NCBI RefSeq assembly: GCF_900107685.1
Contig: NZ_FNRQ01000002.1
Location: 744,001-808,000, forward strand
Reading direction: 5' to 3'
DNA: 64,000 nt
DNA from: Paraburkholderia sartisoli
Lineage (GTDB): Bacteria; Pseudomonadota; Gammaproteobacteria; Burkholderiales; Burkholderiaceae
The position numbers and the translations under genes are program-made. The notes under the pieces were generated by a model. That model was not told the origin of the DNA, did no database searches, and saw only the letters and a program-made list of their open reading frames with translations. Shown here in pieces: positions 47,499 through 54,942 of the stretch; positions within the stretch are counted from its first letter, which is position 1, and the number at the start of each line of letters is the position of its first letter.

Positions 47499-47690
47499 TT
47501 AAGTGCGACAGGTCATTACGCCGATGCGGTAGAAACGGCATGCATTACCACCGAACACGTCCGGAAGTGCCGCAGCGCCGAAAAGGCGCTCGCAGTCGTC
47601 TTCGCACGTCGAAAGCCACTCGCCGTAGCCGCCGTAGCGTGCTGCGACGCACAGCACGGAATAGTGCTGGTGAGCATCGATGCGCTGCAT
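47499..47690 (-). pseudogene. Remnant of an amidohydrolase-type aldonolactonase with large internal deletion
   Basis: A 63-codon frame whose ATG overlaps the aldose dehydrogenase stop by one base behind GGAGGAAGG. It begins MQRIDAHQHYS, the metal-binding HxH start of COG3618 lactonases (L-fuconolactonase, L-galactonolactonase), and ends VFGGNACRFYRI, their typical C-terminus (GGNAxRxYxL). Family members are about 280 residues, so roughly 210 codons are missing between, apparently in frame. It cannot be a working lactonase alone. Its place between aldose dehydrogenase and aldonate dehydrogenase is exactly where the pathway needs a lactonase. Confidence 0.72.
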
Positions 47691-48706
47691 CACGCGCCTT
47701 CCTCCGGAACCGGCGCATTCGCAGCAATCAGCCCTTCGTTGCTGAGCGCGGCCCAAAAGCTTGCTGGCACGCGTTGCTCGAGCCACACGATGTTCTGCTG
47801 CAACTGGGCGATACTGCGTGCGCCCACCACGCAAGAGACGACGGCAGGATGAGCAAACGGAAACTGCAGCGCAGCCGCCGGGAGGGGAACCGCAAAACGC
47901 TCGCAAAGTTCGGACAGCCGCCGGACCTTCTCGACGACTTCGGCAGGCGCGTCCGCATAATTGAACCTGCCGTTGCCGGCGAGCACGCCGGAATTGAACA
48001 CACCACCCACGACGATGGCAGTCCCCACACGCGCGCAGACATCAAGCAGCGGCTCCAGCGCGGTTTGTTCAAGCAGCGTGTAGCGTCCGGCGAGCAGGAT
48101 GGCGTCGAGCGCCGCCTCATTCATCGCATCGGCTGCGACTTCCCACTCATTGACGCCAAGACCGATCGCGCGAACCTCGCCACTCGCGCGCAGTTCAGCC
48201 AACGCGCGGAATCCGCCACCCGCAACCAGCTGATCCCAGTAGTGGGTATGACGCTCGCCATGCGTCATCACGCCGATGTCGTGTACATAGAGGATATCGA
48301 TCCGCGGGTTCCCAAGCCGCTGCTGGCTATCCTCATACGAGCGCATGATGCCGCCGTAGCTGTAATCGAAGACGGGCCGGAAAGCGAGCGGTTCGGCCCA
48401 GCCATCATCGCCAGGTCGCACGCTCGCATCGGGCCGCATCAGGCGACCTGCTTTCGAACTTAGCGTGAACGCGTCGCGCTCGCGCGTCGCGAGCGCGTGA
48501 CCCACGCGCCGCTCGGAGAGCGTGTAGCCGTAGTACGGGGCCGTATCGAAATAGCGCAGGCCCACGGACCACGCCGCCTCGACGAGCGCGGTCGCGTCAG
48601 CGAATGACATAGGACGGTAGAGGCCGCCGAGCTGGGAGCAGCCGAGGCCGAGGGCCGTCAACTGTAGCCCGCTGCGAGGCAAGGCACGCATTTCATGAGC
48701 GTTCAT
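47690..48706 (-). CDS. Aldo/keto reductase, D-threo-aldose 1-dehydrogenase type (L-fucose / L-galactose dehydrogenase)
   Basis: A 338-residue aldo/keto reductase. The tetrad is visible: Asp and Tyr in RYFDTAPYYGYTLSERRVG, Lys in TLSSKAGR and His in DILYVHDIG. This subgroup, with LGLGCSQLGGLYRPMS at the start, oxidises L-fucose, L-galactose or D-arabinose to the lactone with NAD(P). The ATG at 48706 is preferred; the open frame reaches further upstream without similarity. It is translationally coupled to the lactonase remnant. Confidence 0.8.
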   Translation of the reverse strand: MNAHEMRALPRSGLQLTALGLGCSQLGGLYRPMSFADATALVEAAWSVGLRYFDTAPYYGYTLSERRVGHALATRERDAFTLSSKAGRLMRPDASVRPGDDGWAEPLAFRPVFDYSYGGIMRSYEDSQQRLGNPRIDILYVHDIGVMTHGERHTHYWDQLVAGGGFRALAELRASGEVRAIGLGVNEWEVAADAMNEAALDAILLAGRYTLLEQTALEPLLDVCARVGTAIVVGGVFNSGVLAGNGRFNYADAPAEVVEKVRRLSELCERFAVPLPAAALQFPFAHPAVVSCVVGARSIAQLQQNIVWLEQRVPASFWAALSNEGLIAANAPVPEEGA

Positions 48707-48753
48707 AAACCAGGGAGCTATCGTGAACAGGTATATCGTCGGACGCGGCGAAG

Positions 48754-48801
48754 GACCGGACCTGCAGCAACGCGACCTGGCGTCGATGCAGGTCCCCGGT
48801 C
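48754..48801 (-). other. Stem-loop after the substrate-binding protein gene
   Basis: GACCGGACCTGCA (48754-48766) and TGCAGGTCCCCGGTC (48787-48801) form a long stem with a two-base bulge immediately after the binding-protein stop (48805). No T run follows, so it is probably a 3'-stabilising or partial terminator element giving more binding protein than downstream enzymes, as known for ABC operons. Function is inference. Confidence 0.6.
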
Positions 48802-48804
48802 TCG

Positions 48805-49752
48805 TCAATAGAGGACGTTCTTTGCGTCCTGGGAGTCGAGGTTCTGCTTCTCGACCAGGACGACGCCCGTATCGACCTGCTTCGCGACGGGTTTGTGTTC
48901 GATGACGTTCACTACGGTCTGAATGCCCTTGTATCCCATCTGATAGGATCCCTGAACGGCGATCGCCTGAATCGTGCCATCGCGTACGAAGTCCTGCAGG
49001 TCCTGGTTGCCGTCGAAGCCGATGGCAACCAGTTTGCCGGCCTTCCCGGACTGTTTGAGCGCGCGGCCCATCCCGATTGCAGTGGGTTCATTGGCGCCGA
49101 AAATACCATTCAGATCGGGATTCGCCGAAAGCACGTCGGTCGTCTGATTCAACGCGTTAGCCATCTGCGACTGCGAGTAGTACGGCCCGACAATTTTCAG
49201 CTTCGAGTGAGCAGCGATGTACTTGCGGAAGCCCCCGACGCGCCCGATTTCCGATCCGGCTCCAGGCACGTAAGACATAATGGCGATCTTGCCCGTCTGA
49301 CCGACGCGATCGATCAGCGCCTTCGCGCACAGTTCTCCGGCCTTCTCGTTGTCGGTGGACAGGAACGACTGGTAATACTGCTTGCCCGCATCCGAAAGTG
49401 CCGAGTCGATCAGCACGACTGGAATGTGCGCCTCCCATGCCTTCTTGAGGGCCGGCACAAGTGCATCAGGATCGGACGGTGCGAGCACGATGCCCGCGAC
49501 GTGCCGGTTGACTGCATTCTCGACCATATTGACTTCGTCGGCGACGGCCGTTTCAGCAGTCGGTCCCTGGAAGGTCATCGTATAGCCCTTCGCGCCGCCG
49601 AGCGCGGCATTCGCGCCTTTCTGCACGTTTTGCCAGTAATTCGAATTGACCGTCTTGACAATCACTGCGATCTCGCCGCCTGCCGCATAAGCAGCCGTCG
49701 TGAACATCGTGCACAGCAATGCCGCTACTGCCCGTAAAGGAAACTTCTTCAT
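48805..49752 (-). CDS. Sugar ABC transporter periplasmic substrate-binding protein (RbsB-like)
   Basis: A 315-residue cluster-B type sugar-binding protein. MKKFPLRAVAALLCTMFTTA followed by AYA|AGGE is a clear signal peptide. EIAVIVKTVNSNYWQNVQKGA and VAGIVLAPSDPDALVPALKK are Peripla_BP_4 features, as is FGANEPTAIGMGRAL. The ligand cannot be read from sequence; from its operon an L-sugar such as L-galactose or L-fucose is inferred. It is the third gene of the transporter set ATPase-permease-binding protein. Confidence 0.88.
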   Translation of the reverse strand: MKKFPLRAVAALLCTMFTTAAYAAGGEIAVIVKTVNSNYWQNVQKGANAALGGAKGYTMTFQGPTAETAVADEVNMVENAVNRHVAGIVLAPSDPDALVPALKKAWEAHIPVVLIDSALSDAGKQYYQSFLSTDNEKAGELCAKALIDRVGQTGKIAIMSYVPGAGSEIGRVGGFRKYIAAHSKLKIVGPYYSQSQMANALNQTTDVLSANPDLNGIFGANEPTAIGMGRALKQSGKAGKLVAIGFDGNQDLQDFVRDGTIQAIAVQGSYQMGYKGIQTVVNVIEHKPVAKQVDTGVVLVEKQNLDSQDAKNVLY

Positions 49753-49789
49753 GTCTCGCTCCTATGTCGCGTGGTTGAACTTCTTGTGG

Positions 49790-50821
49790 TCACAGCTTCC
49801 GGCTTCGCAACTGGTCGATCCAGACGGTGCCCAGAATCACAACGCCGATAATGATCTGCTGAATGAAACTGGATACCCCATTCATGTTCAGACCGTTGCG
49901 AAGAACTCCGATCACGAACGCGCCGATCACGGTGCCAGAGATCGCGCCCACGCCACCCATCAGGGACGTGCCTCCGATCACCGCGCTCGCGATCGCGTCG
50001 AGCTCGTACATGACGCCTTCGTTGGGCTGGCCGGTCACGAGCCGGGACATCAGCACGCATCCGGTCACACCGGCCAGCACTCCTGAGAAAACGTAAGTGA
50101 AGAGCGTGACGCCTCGAACGTTGACGCCGGAGAGCCGGGCTGCCTCCGCATTCGAGCCGACGGCGTAGATGTGACGGCCGAGCGAAGTCTTCGAGAGCAG
50201 CACTGAACCCACGACGAACAGCACGATCATGATGACGACGGGGTATGGAATACCGGGAAAGGTCGTGTCCGGAAAGCCGTCAGCACCGATATGGGAGAGG
50301 CGGAACAACGCGCCGTTGCCGAGCGCGCCAAACGCATCGCCAAGATCGGAGACGGGGCGCGCCCCAGTGATCTCCAGTGCAAGACCGCGTGCGACCAGCA
50401 TCATGCCGAGCGTCGCGATGAATGGCGGCAAGCCCATGCGCGTCACGCAAATACCGTTGACGAGCCCGCACAGGCCACCCACCGTGATCCCGCCGAGCAT
50501 GGCAACGGGCACCGGCACGCCGGCTTTCACGAGCAGCGCCGCCGACACCCCCGCGAGCGCGAGCACCGAGCCCACGGAAAGGTCGATGCCGCCCGTGATG
50601 ATCACGCAGGTGGCGGCGACGCCAAGATACGCGATGGATGTCACTTGCAAGCTGACGGTCATCATGTTGCCGACCGAGAAGAAAGCCGCGCTCGAAATCG
50701 AGAACGCGATCACAAGTGCTACCAGGCTGCCCAAGGCCGCAAACTTCTGGATGAGGTCGCGACGCCGCTGTCGTGCCGTCCGGTCGACGGACTGGGTCCG
50801 GTCCGATGTCATTTCAAGCAT
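49790..50821 (-). CDS. Sugar ABC transporter permease (RbsC-like)
   Basis: A 343-residue membrane permease with roughly eight to ten hydrophobic segments. VGSVLALAGVSAALLVKAGV and the cytosolic EAA-like loop region GSNAEAARLSGVNVRGVTLF are typical of the RbsC/AraH family. The ATG at 50821 overlaps the ATPase stop by eight bases; an ATG at 50812 is the alternative. It forms the channel for the binding protein and ATPase encoded beside it. Confidence 0.88.
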   Translation of the reverse strand: MLEMTSDRTQSVDRTARQRRRDLIQKFAALGSLVALVIAFSISSAAFFSVGNMMTVSLQVTSIAYLGVAATCVIITGGIDLSVGSVLALAGVSAALLVKAGVPVPVAMLGGITVGGLCGLVNGICVTRMGLPPFIATLGMMLVARGLALEITGARPVSDLGDAFGALGNGALFRLSHIGADGFPDTTFPGIPYPVVIMIVLFVVGSVLLSKTSLGRHIYAVGSNAEAARLSGVNVRGVTLFTYVFSGVLAGVTGCVLMSRLVTGQPNEGVMYELDAIASAVIGGTSLMGGVGAISGTVIGAFVIGVLRNGLNMNGVSSFIQQIIIGVVILGTVWIDQLRSRKL

Positions 50822-52364
50822 GTGTATGCCCCGAAGCAAAGTGCATGATTTCCTCCTGACTGGTCTGTTTCGTTTCGAGAACCGCCGTCATATGGCCCTC
50901 GTGAAATACGGCAATTCGATCCGTCATCCCAAGCAGCTCCGGCAACTCCGAACTGATCAGCACGACACCGACGCCATCTGCCGCGAGCCTGTCCATCAGC
51001 CCGTAAATGGCAAACTTCGCTCCCACGTCGATACCGCGCGTGGGCTCATCGAAGAACAGGATCTTCGATCCGCGGTAGAGCCACTTGCCGATCACGACCT
51101 TTTGCTGGTTGCCGCCGGACAGGTTGCGTACGATCTGGTCGACAGATGGTGTGCGGATAGCCAGTTCCTGCACGTAGCGCCGCGCGACCGCGGCCTCTTC
51201 TCTAAAACGCAGGAAGCCGGCGCGCGACGAAATGGCCCGCACGTTCGCAAGCGTGATGTTCACGGCGACAGGCATCGGAAGCGCGAGACCTTCCAGCTTG
51301 CGGTCTTCCGACAGGTAGGCGATGCCGTGGCGAATGGCTTCACGCGGCGAACGTATCGTCACGGGCTGACCGTGAAGCGCAATCGTGCCGCCGTCGAGTC
51401 GGTCGGCACCGAAGATCGCGCGAGCGACTTCGGTACGGCCTGCGCCCATGAGGCCGGCGAAGCCGAGAATCTCGCCCTTGCGAAGCTCGAATGAAACCGG
51501 ACCGAAGACACCTGCCCGGCTCAGGTCGCGCACGCTCAGCAGCACGGTGTCGGTGGGCCGCGACTGCCGCGGCGGGTACGCGTCTTCAAGAGAACGTCCC
51601 ACCATGCGGGCGACGATGTCGTTCACGCTCAGCGCGGAAAAGTCGTCGGTAGAGATATGACGGCCATCGCGCAGTACTGTCACGCGGTCGACGATTTGCG
51701 CCATTTCGTCGAGACGGTGCGAGATGTAAAGGATCGCTACGCCTGCCGCTCGCAACTCCTTGATGATCCGGAAGAGCTGAACCGTTTCCGATTCGGTGAG
51801 CGACGACGTCGGCTCATCCATGATCAGCACATGGGCGTCGAGCGACAGCGCCTTCGCGATTTCCACCATCTGTTGCTGCGCGATGGACAGCGCGCCAACC
51901 CGTGTTGTCGGGGCCACGTTTAGACCCACGCGGGCGAGACAGCGCGCCGCATTGGCATTGAGCTTGCGGAAGTCGACAAACGGCCCGCGTTTGGGCTCGC
52001 GTGCGAGGTACAGGTTTTCCGCCACTGTCAGGTGCGGTACGAGGTTGAGCTCCTGATGAATAATCGCGATGCCGGCCGCCTGTGCCTCGGTCGTCGATTG
52101 AAACCGCACCGGCTCGCCGCGATAGCGAATGATGCCTTCGTCGGGTTGGTACTGGCCGCTGATGATCTTCATGAGCGTGGATTTACCCGCCCCGTTCTCT
52201 CCGCAGACGGCGTGGACCTCTGCGCGCCGAAGATCGAGGCGGATGCCGTCGAGCGCGACGACACCCGGGAAGCGCTTGCCGATACCCTCCAGGCGCAGGA
52301 TCTCCCGCTCGGGGCGCTTTTCGGGCGCGGCGGCAAGGCGGGTTGGATCGTGAAGCATTGTCAT
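50814..52364 (-). CDS. Sugar ABC transporter ATPase, double-domain (RbsA/MglA type)
   Basis: A 516-residue tandem ABC ATPase. Domain 1 has Walker A GENGAGKSTLMKIISG, signature LSIAQQQMVEIAKAL and Walker B HVLIMDEPTSSLT. Domain 2 has the degenerate GLMGAGRTEVARAIFG typical of this class and LSGGNQQKVVIGKWL with ILFFDEPTRGIDVG. First gene of the island operon, 235 bases from the divergent GntR gene, with operator-like repeats between. Confidence 0.92.
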   Translation of the reverse strand: MTMLHDPTRLAAAPEKRPEREILRLEGIGKRFPGVVALDGIRLDLRRAEVHAVCGENGAGKSTLMKIISGQYQPDEGIIRYRGEPVRFQSTTEAQAAGIAIIHQELNLVPHLTVAENLYLAREPKRGPFVDFRKLNANAARCLARVGLNVAPTTRVGALSIAQQQMVEIAKALSLDAHVLIMDEPTSSLTESETVQLFRIIKELRAAGVAILYISHRLDEMAQIVDRVTVLRDGRHISTDDFSALSVNDIVARMVGRSLEDAYPPRQSRPTDTVLLSVRDLSRAGVFGPVSFELRKGEILGFAGLMGAGRTEVARAIFGADRLDGGTIALHGQPVTIRSPREAIRHGIAYLSEDRKLEGLALPMPVAVNITLANVRAISSRAGFLRFREEAAVARRYVQELAIRTPSVDQIVRNLSGGNQQKVVIGKWLYRGSKILFFDEPTRGIDVGAKFAIYGLMDRLAADGVGVVLISSELPELLGMTDRIAVFHEGHMTAVLETKQTSQEEIMHFASGHTHA

Positions 52365-52401
52365 TGCGTCTCCTGTCGAACGGCCGACCTGGCGCTGCGT
52401 A

Positions 52402-52485
52402 CTGGTCAGTCCAATTTTGACGAATTAAACAATACTTGATTGTATTGGTCAAGCCAAATGACATTATTACAATTGGTCTTACCTA
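52402..52485. promoter_or_regulatory. Three operator-like repeats in the divergent ABC / GntR promoter region
   Basis: CTGGTCAGTCCAA (52402-52414) and TTGGTCAAGCCAA (52445-52457) are two copies of a TTGG-N5-CCAA dyad, 43 bases apart (about four helical turns). TTGGTCTTACCTA (52473-52485) is a weaker third. The TGGTC core recalls FadR-subfamily GntR operators. They lie between the ABC ATPase and its divergent GntR regulator, so autoregulation and operon repression are inferred. Confidence 0.62.
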
Positions 52486-52554
52486 TATCGTAAACCCGAA
52501 ACCAAGGTCGAATCGCCCGCCACACGTCTACTTCTCCGATTATGTTAGACTTGT

Positions 52555-52588
52555 GGAGGAGCATTCATTGCCGCTCATGCATTGCTAA
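52555..52588 (+). promoter_or_regulatory. Strong ribosome site serving a 6-codon leader ORF before the GntR gene
   Basis: GGAGGAG (52555-52561) lies six bases before TTG 52568, which opens a frame ending at TAA 52586-52588. The regulator's own ATG at 52600 has no clear ribosome site. Either the minileader is translated and couples to the regulator, or the regulator begins at a rare codon further upstream (in-frame ATT 52567 or TTG 52582). Confidence 0.4.
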
Positions 52589-52599
52589 CCATCTGCAAT

Positions 52600-53301
52600 A
52601 TGAAACCGACAGAACCAAAGCGGCTTTACCAATCCGTCGCCGACCAGATACTGCTGCTGATTCGTCAAAGCGAAATTCAGGCAGGAGAACGGCTGCCGCC
52701 CGAGCGGGAGCTTGCGTTGAAGCTCGGCGTGTCGCGTCCATCGCTGCGCGAAGCGCTCATCGCGCTGGAAATTGGCGGCCAGGTCGAGATCAGGATGGGG
52801 TCGGGCGTCTATGTGCGCGATGGAAGTGCGGACAACATTGGTGTGATGGGCGCGCTTGGTGATAGTCCGTCGGAACTGATGCAGGCGCGCGCTGCGATCG
52901 AAGGCAGCGTCGTCGTGCTGGCCGCGGCGCGCATGACGGCGGCCACGCTGGATCGTCTGCGCCGCACGATCGACCGGATGCGCAGACTGGCGGCAGCGGG
53001 TAAAACGCCCGTCGAGGCAGACCGGCAATTCCACATGCTGATCGCGGAAGCCGCGGGCAACTCGGTGCTCAGCCGCTTTGTGGGCGAACTGTTCGACAGT
53101 CGCCATGATCCGATCGCGGCCGCGATGCGGGGCCACACAGAAAGCGCTCACACCTGGACCGCGGCGGCGCAGGAACACGAGGACGTACTGAGGGCCCTGC
53201 AGGCCAGCGACCCCATTGCCGCGCAAACAGCAATGCGCGCGCACCTCAGGGCTTCCGAAGAGCGATGGATTAGCGGCGCGTTGAAGCAGGACACGAATTG
53301 A
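52600..53301 (+). CDS. GntR-family (FadR subfamily) transcriptional regulator
   Basis: A 233-residue regulator. The winged helix-turn-helix covers about residues 5-75 (LYQSVADQILLLIRQSEIQA, then LPPERELALKLGVSRPSLRE), followed by a helical FadR C-terminal (FCD) effector domain with metal-ligand positions in EADRQFHMLIAEAAGN and HEDVLRALQA. FadR-type regulators commonly sense sugar acids, fitting control of the divergent island operon. Start uncertain: ATG 52600 or TTG 52582. Confidence 0.88.
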   Translation: MKPTEPKRLYQSVADQILLLIRQSEIQAGERLPPERELALKLGVSRPSLREALIALEIGGQVEIRMGSGVYVRDGSADNIGVMGALGDSPSELMQARAAIEGSVVVLAAARMTAATLDRLRRTIDRMRRLAAAGKTPVEADRQFHMLIAEAAGNSVLSRFVGELFDSRHDPIAAAMRGHTESAHTWTAAAQEHEDVLRALQASDPIAAQTAMRAHLRASEERWISGALKQDTN

Positions 53302-53369
53302 AGAGCACTTGCAGGCGGCATGCTGCGCCGGCACTGTCAAGTTGACGCGCATCGACTGCGTGTCTGTCT

Positions 53370-53397
53370 AAAAAATAGTTATCCTTATCAGATAACT
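53370..53397 (-). terminator. Small hairpin with T run at the end of the IS6 remnant
   Basis: On the minus strand AGTTATC (53397-53391) and GATAACT (53383-53377) pair around a 7-base loop, followed by TATTTTTT-like sequence. It lies between the GntR gene and the transposase remnant and could end minus-strand transcripts from it. Confidence 0.5.
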
Positions 53398-53672
53398 CGC
53401 CCAGCTGCGGCTGAGGCAGTCCAGCCATGCCATGCGGCGAGACGTTCCTCCACAATGACGCGGTGACATTCCGCGTTCATCCGATGTCTGGGTAGTGCGA
53501 AGTGCTGCCGGATAACTACGCAGTTGATCCGCAATGATCTTCCGCGGTACCGGGTTTGATCGCAGCATTCGTCGAAATTAGCGCTTGGCCGCAGCCTTGG
53601 CGCACTTGGCGAATCCAGCACCGAACTTGTCACACCAGCAACGGATCGTTTCGTACGTGATCACGACCGGGC
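53388..53672 (-). pseudogene. IS6-family transposase remnant
   Basis: Conceptual translation gives TYETIRCWCDKFGAGFAK, then (after a large in-frame deletion) AAAKR-stop-FRRMLRSNPVPRKII and ADQLRSYPAA, then in another frame IRQHFALPRHRMNAECHRVI and ERLAAW. All three match consecutive parts of IS6-family transposases. The DDE core is largely gone, and an internal stop and a frameshift are present. It is not functional. Confidence 0.78.
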
Positions 53673-53824
53673 GCCTGCGCCGCGGCGTATTCACCAACGT
53701 GCCCGAGTTGATCAAGGCAATCGACGAATACATCGCTCACCACAATACCAACCCCAAGGCGTTCATCTGGACCAGGACCGCTCGCGACATCCTGCAGAAG
53801 ATCATTCGCGCAAATAGCCGCTGA
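53673..53824 (+). pseudogene. IS630-family transposase C-terminal remnant
   Basis: About 50 codons encode RLRRGVFTNVPELIKAIDEY, then HHNTNPKAFIWTRTARDILQ and a stop, the typical end of IS630-family transposases (Exx[YF]IxxHNxxPKPFxW). Everything upstream is replaced by the IS6 remnant. About 26 bases after the stop comes CTAG, where the right repeat copy begins; IS630 itself inserts at CTAG, duplicating TA. Confidence 0.78.
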
Positions 53825-53850
53825 AGTTCCAGACAGAATGGAACACTACG

Positions 53851-54048
53851 CTAGAGCAGCACGGCAAACGTCGGCCCGCAACGCCGCATGCGTGCGCCGG
53901 GCGAGTGTTTTTGCATCACCGGAAAAATCAGCCAGAGCGCGGCTAAAAGCAAAAACGGCCTGCCGGGCGTTAACCTGGCAAGCCGTTCTGTCTGGCTTTG
54001 TCAGCCGCGCCTCGCATCACAACCATGCGATCAAACGCAGCGCCAGAT
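53851..54048. repeat. 198-bp direct repeat, right copy (island boundary)
   Basis: The right partner of 44946-45143, same length and orientation, four mismatches. It starts at CTAG directly after the IS630 remnant's end region and runs to 14 bases before the dps stop. Judged by its dps neighbour it is the resident copy at this end. It includes a second copy of the terminator. Confidence 0.95.
53951..53987 (-). terminator. Intrinsic terminator of dps
   Basis: Minus-strand stem AACGGCTTGCC / GGCAGGCCGTT (53987-53977 and 53964-53954) followed by five T. It lies about 75 bases beyond the dps stop; identical in form to the one in the left repeat. Confidence 0.75.
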
Positions 54049-54061
54049 CACCGCTGCACGA

Positions 54062-54550
54062 TCAGGCCAGCATCGAACGCAGCATCCACGCGGTCTTTTC
54101 GTGCGTCTGCATGCGTTGCGTCAAGAGATCGGCGGTCGGTTCGTCGTTGGCTGCTTCCGTCGACGGGAAGATTCCGCGCGCCGTGCGCACGACTGCTTCC
54201 TGGCCTTCGACGAGCTGGCGAATCATCTCTTCGGCGGCCGGCACACCGTCGGCTTCCGGAATCGACGAAAGCTTCGCGAATTCCTTGTAGCTGCCCGGCG
54301 CATGCACGCCCAGTGCGCGGATACGTTCGGCGATCAGATCGACGGCCGTCGCGAGTTCGGTGTATTGCGTCTCGAACATCAGATGCAGCGTGTTGAACAT
54401 CGGACCCGTCACGTTCCAGTGGAAGTTGTGGGTCTTCAGGTACAGCGTGTAGGTATCGGCAAGCAGACGCGACAGCCCCTCCGCGATCTTCTTGCGATCC
54501 TTGTCGGTGATACCGATATTGACGTGCTGAACAACCTGTTTCCTGGCCAT
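54062..54550 (-). CDS. dps: Dps-family DNA-binding ferritin-like protein
   Basis: Dps stores iron at a ferroxidase site and protects DNA during oxidative and starvation stress. [20 protein letters not shown] and [20 protein letters not shown] hold the inter-subunit ferroxidase ligands (His, His, Asp/Glu). 162 residues from ATG 54550, where AAGGAGT stands just upstream. Its neighbours katA and oxyR indicate peroxide control. Confidence 0.95.
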   Translation of the reverse strand: MARKQVVQHVNIGITDKDRKKIAEGLSRLLADTYTLYLKTHNFHWNVTGPMFNTLHLMFETQYTELATAVDLIAERIRALGVHAPGSYKEFAKLSSIPEADGVPAAEEMIRQLVEGQEAVVRTARGIFPSTEAANDEPTADLLTQRMQTHEKTAWMLRSMLA

Positions 54551-54687
54551 GATGACTCCTTTTAAGAGTGATACGAACCGGTCGGCACGCTCGGGATTGC
54601 ATGCTCGATCCCGAACGCTGAGTGCCCGACAGTGTAGCCTGGACAGTCCCACATGCGCGCACTGGCTGACCGTCGCCCCCGCGCCGG

Positions 54688-54876
54688 TCAGCCGCCGAAA
54701 ACGTGCTGCAGCGCCTGTGCGGCGATCACCGCGAGACCGCTCGTGACGATCGCGAGCCCCACCATTTTTCTCGCCACCGTCGCGCCGTGCGCGTGCGCCT
54801 GCGCGACATAACGTGCGCCGCCCGTTGAGCGGACGCCGTTCGTACGGTTCATTGCATGCTGCACTGTCCGGTTCAT
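54688..54876 (-). CDS. Small single-span membrane protein, 62 residues
   Basis: From ATG 54876, with AAGGAGAAGG a few bases upstream, the frame encodes a basic, polar N-terminus and one hydrophobic segment ([20 protein letters not shown]) near the end. Family not recognised. Its good ribosome site, codon use and place between dps and katA suggest a real gene, perhaps part of the peroxide-stress group. Confidence 0.62.
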   Translation of the reverse strand: MNRTVQHAMNRTNGVRSTGGARYVAQAHAHGATVARKMVGLAIVTSGLAVIAAQALQHVFGG

Positions 54877-54942
54877 GATCCTTCTCCTTCGATTCAAACC
54901 CGGCGGCGCGCCGATGCGCACCGCCATGCCGCCTGACTTCAG

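Noticed and set aside
44946..54048. Prophage or integrative element
   Set aside because: No integrase, phage structural, conjugation or replication gene and no tRNA attachment site were found; only the direct repeats and IS remnants.
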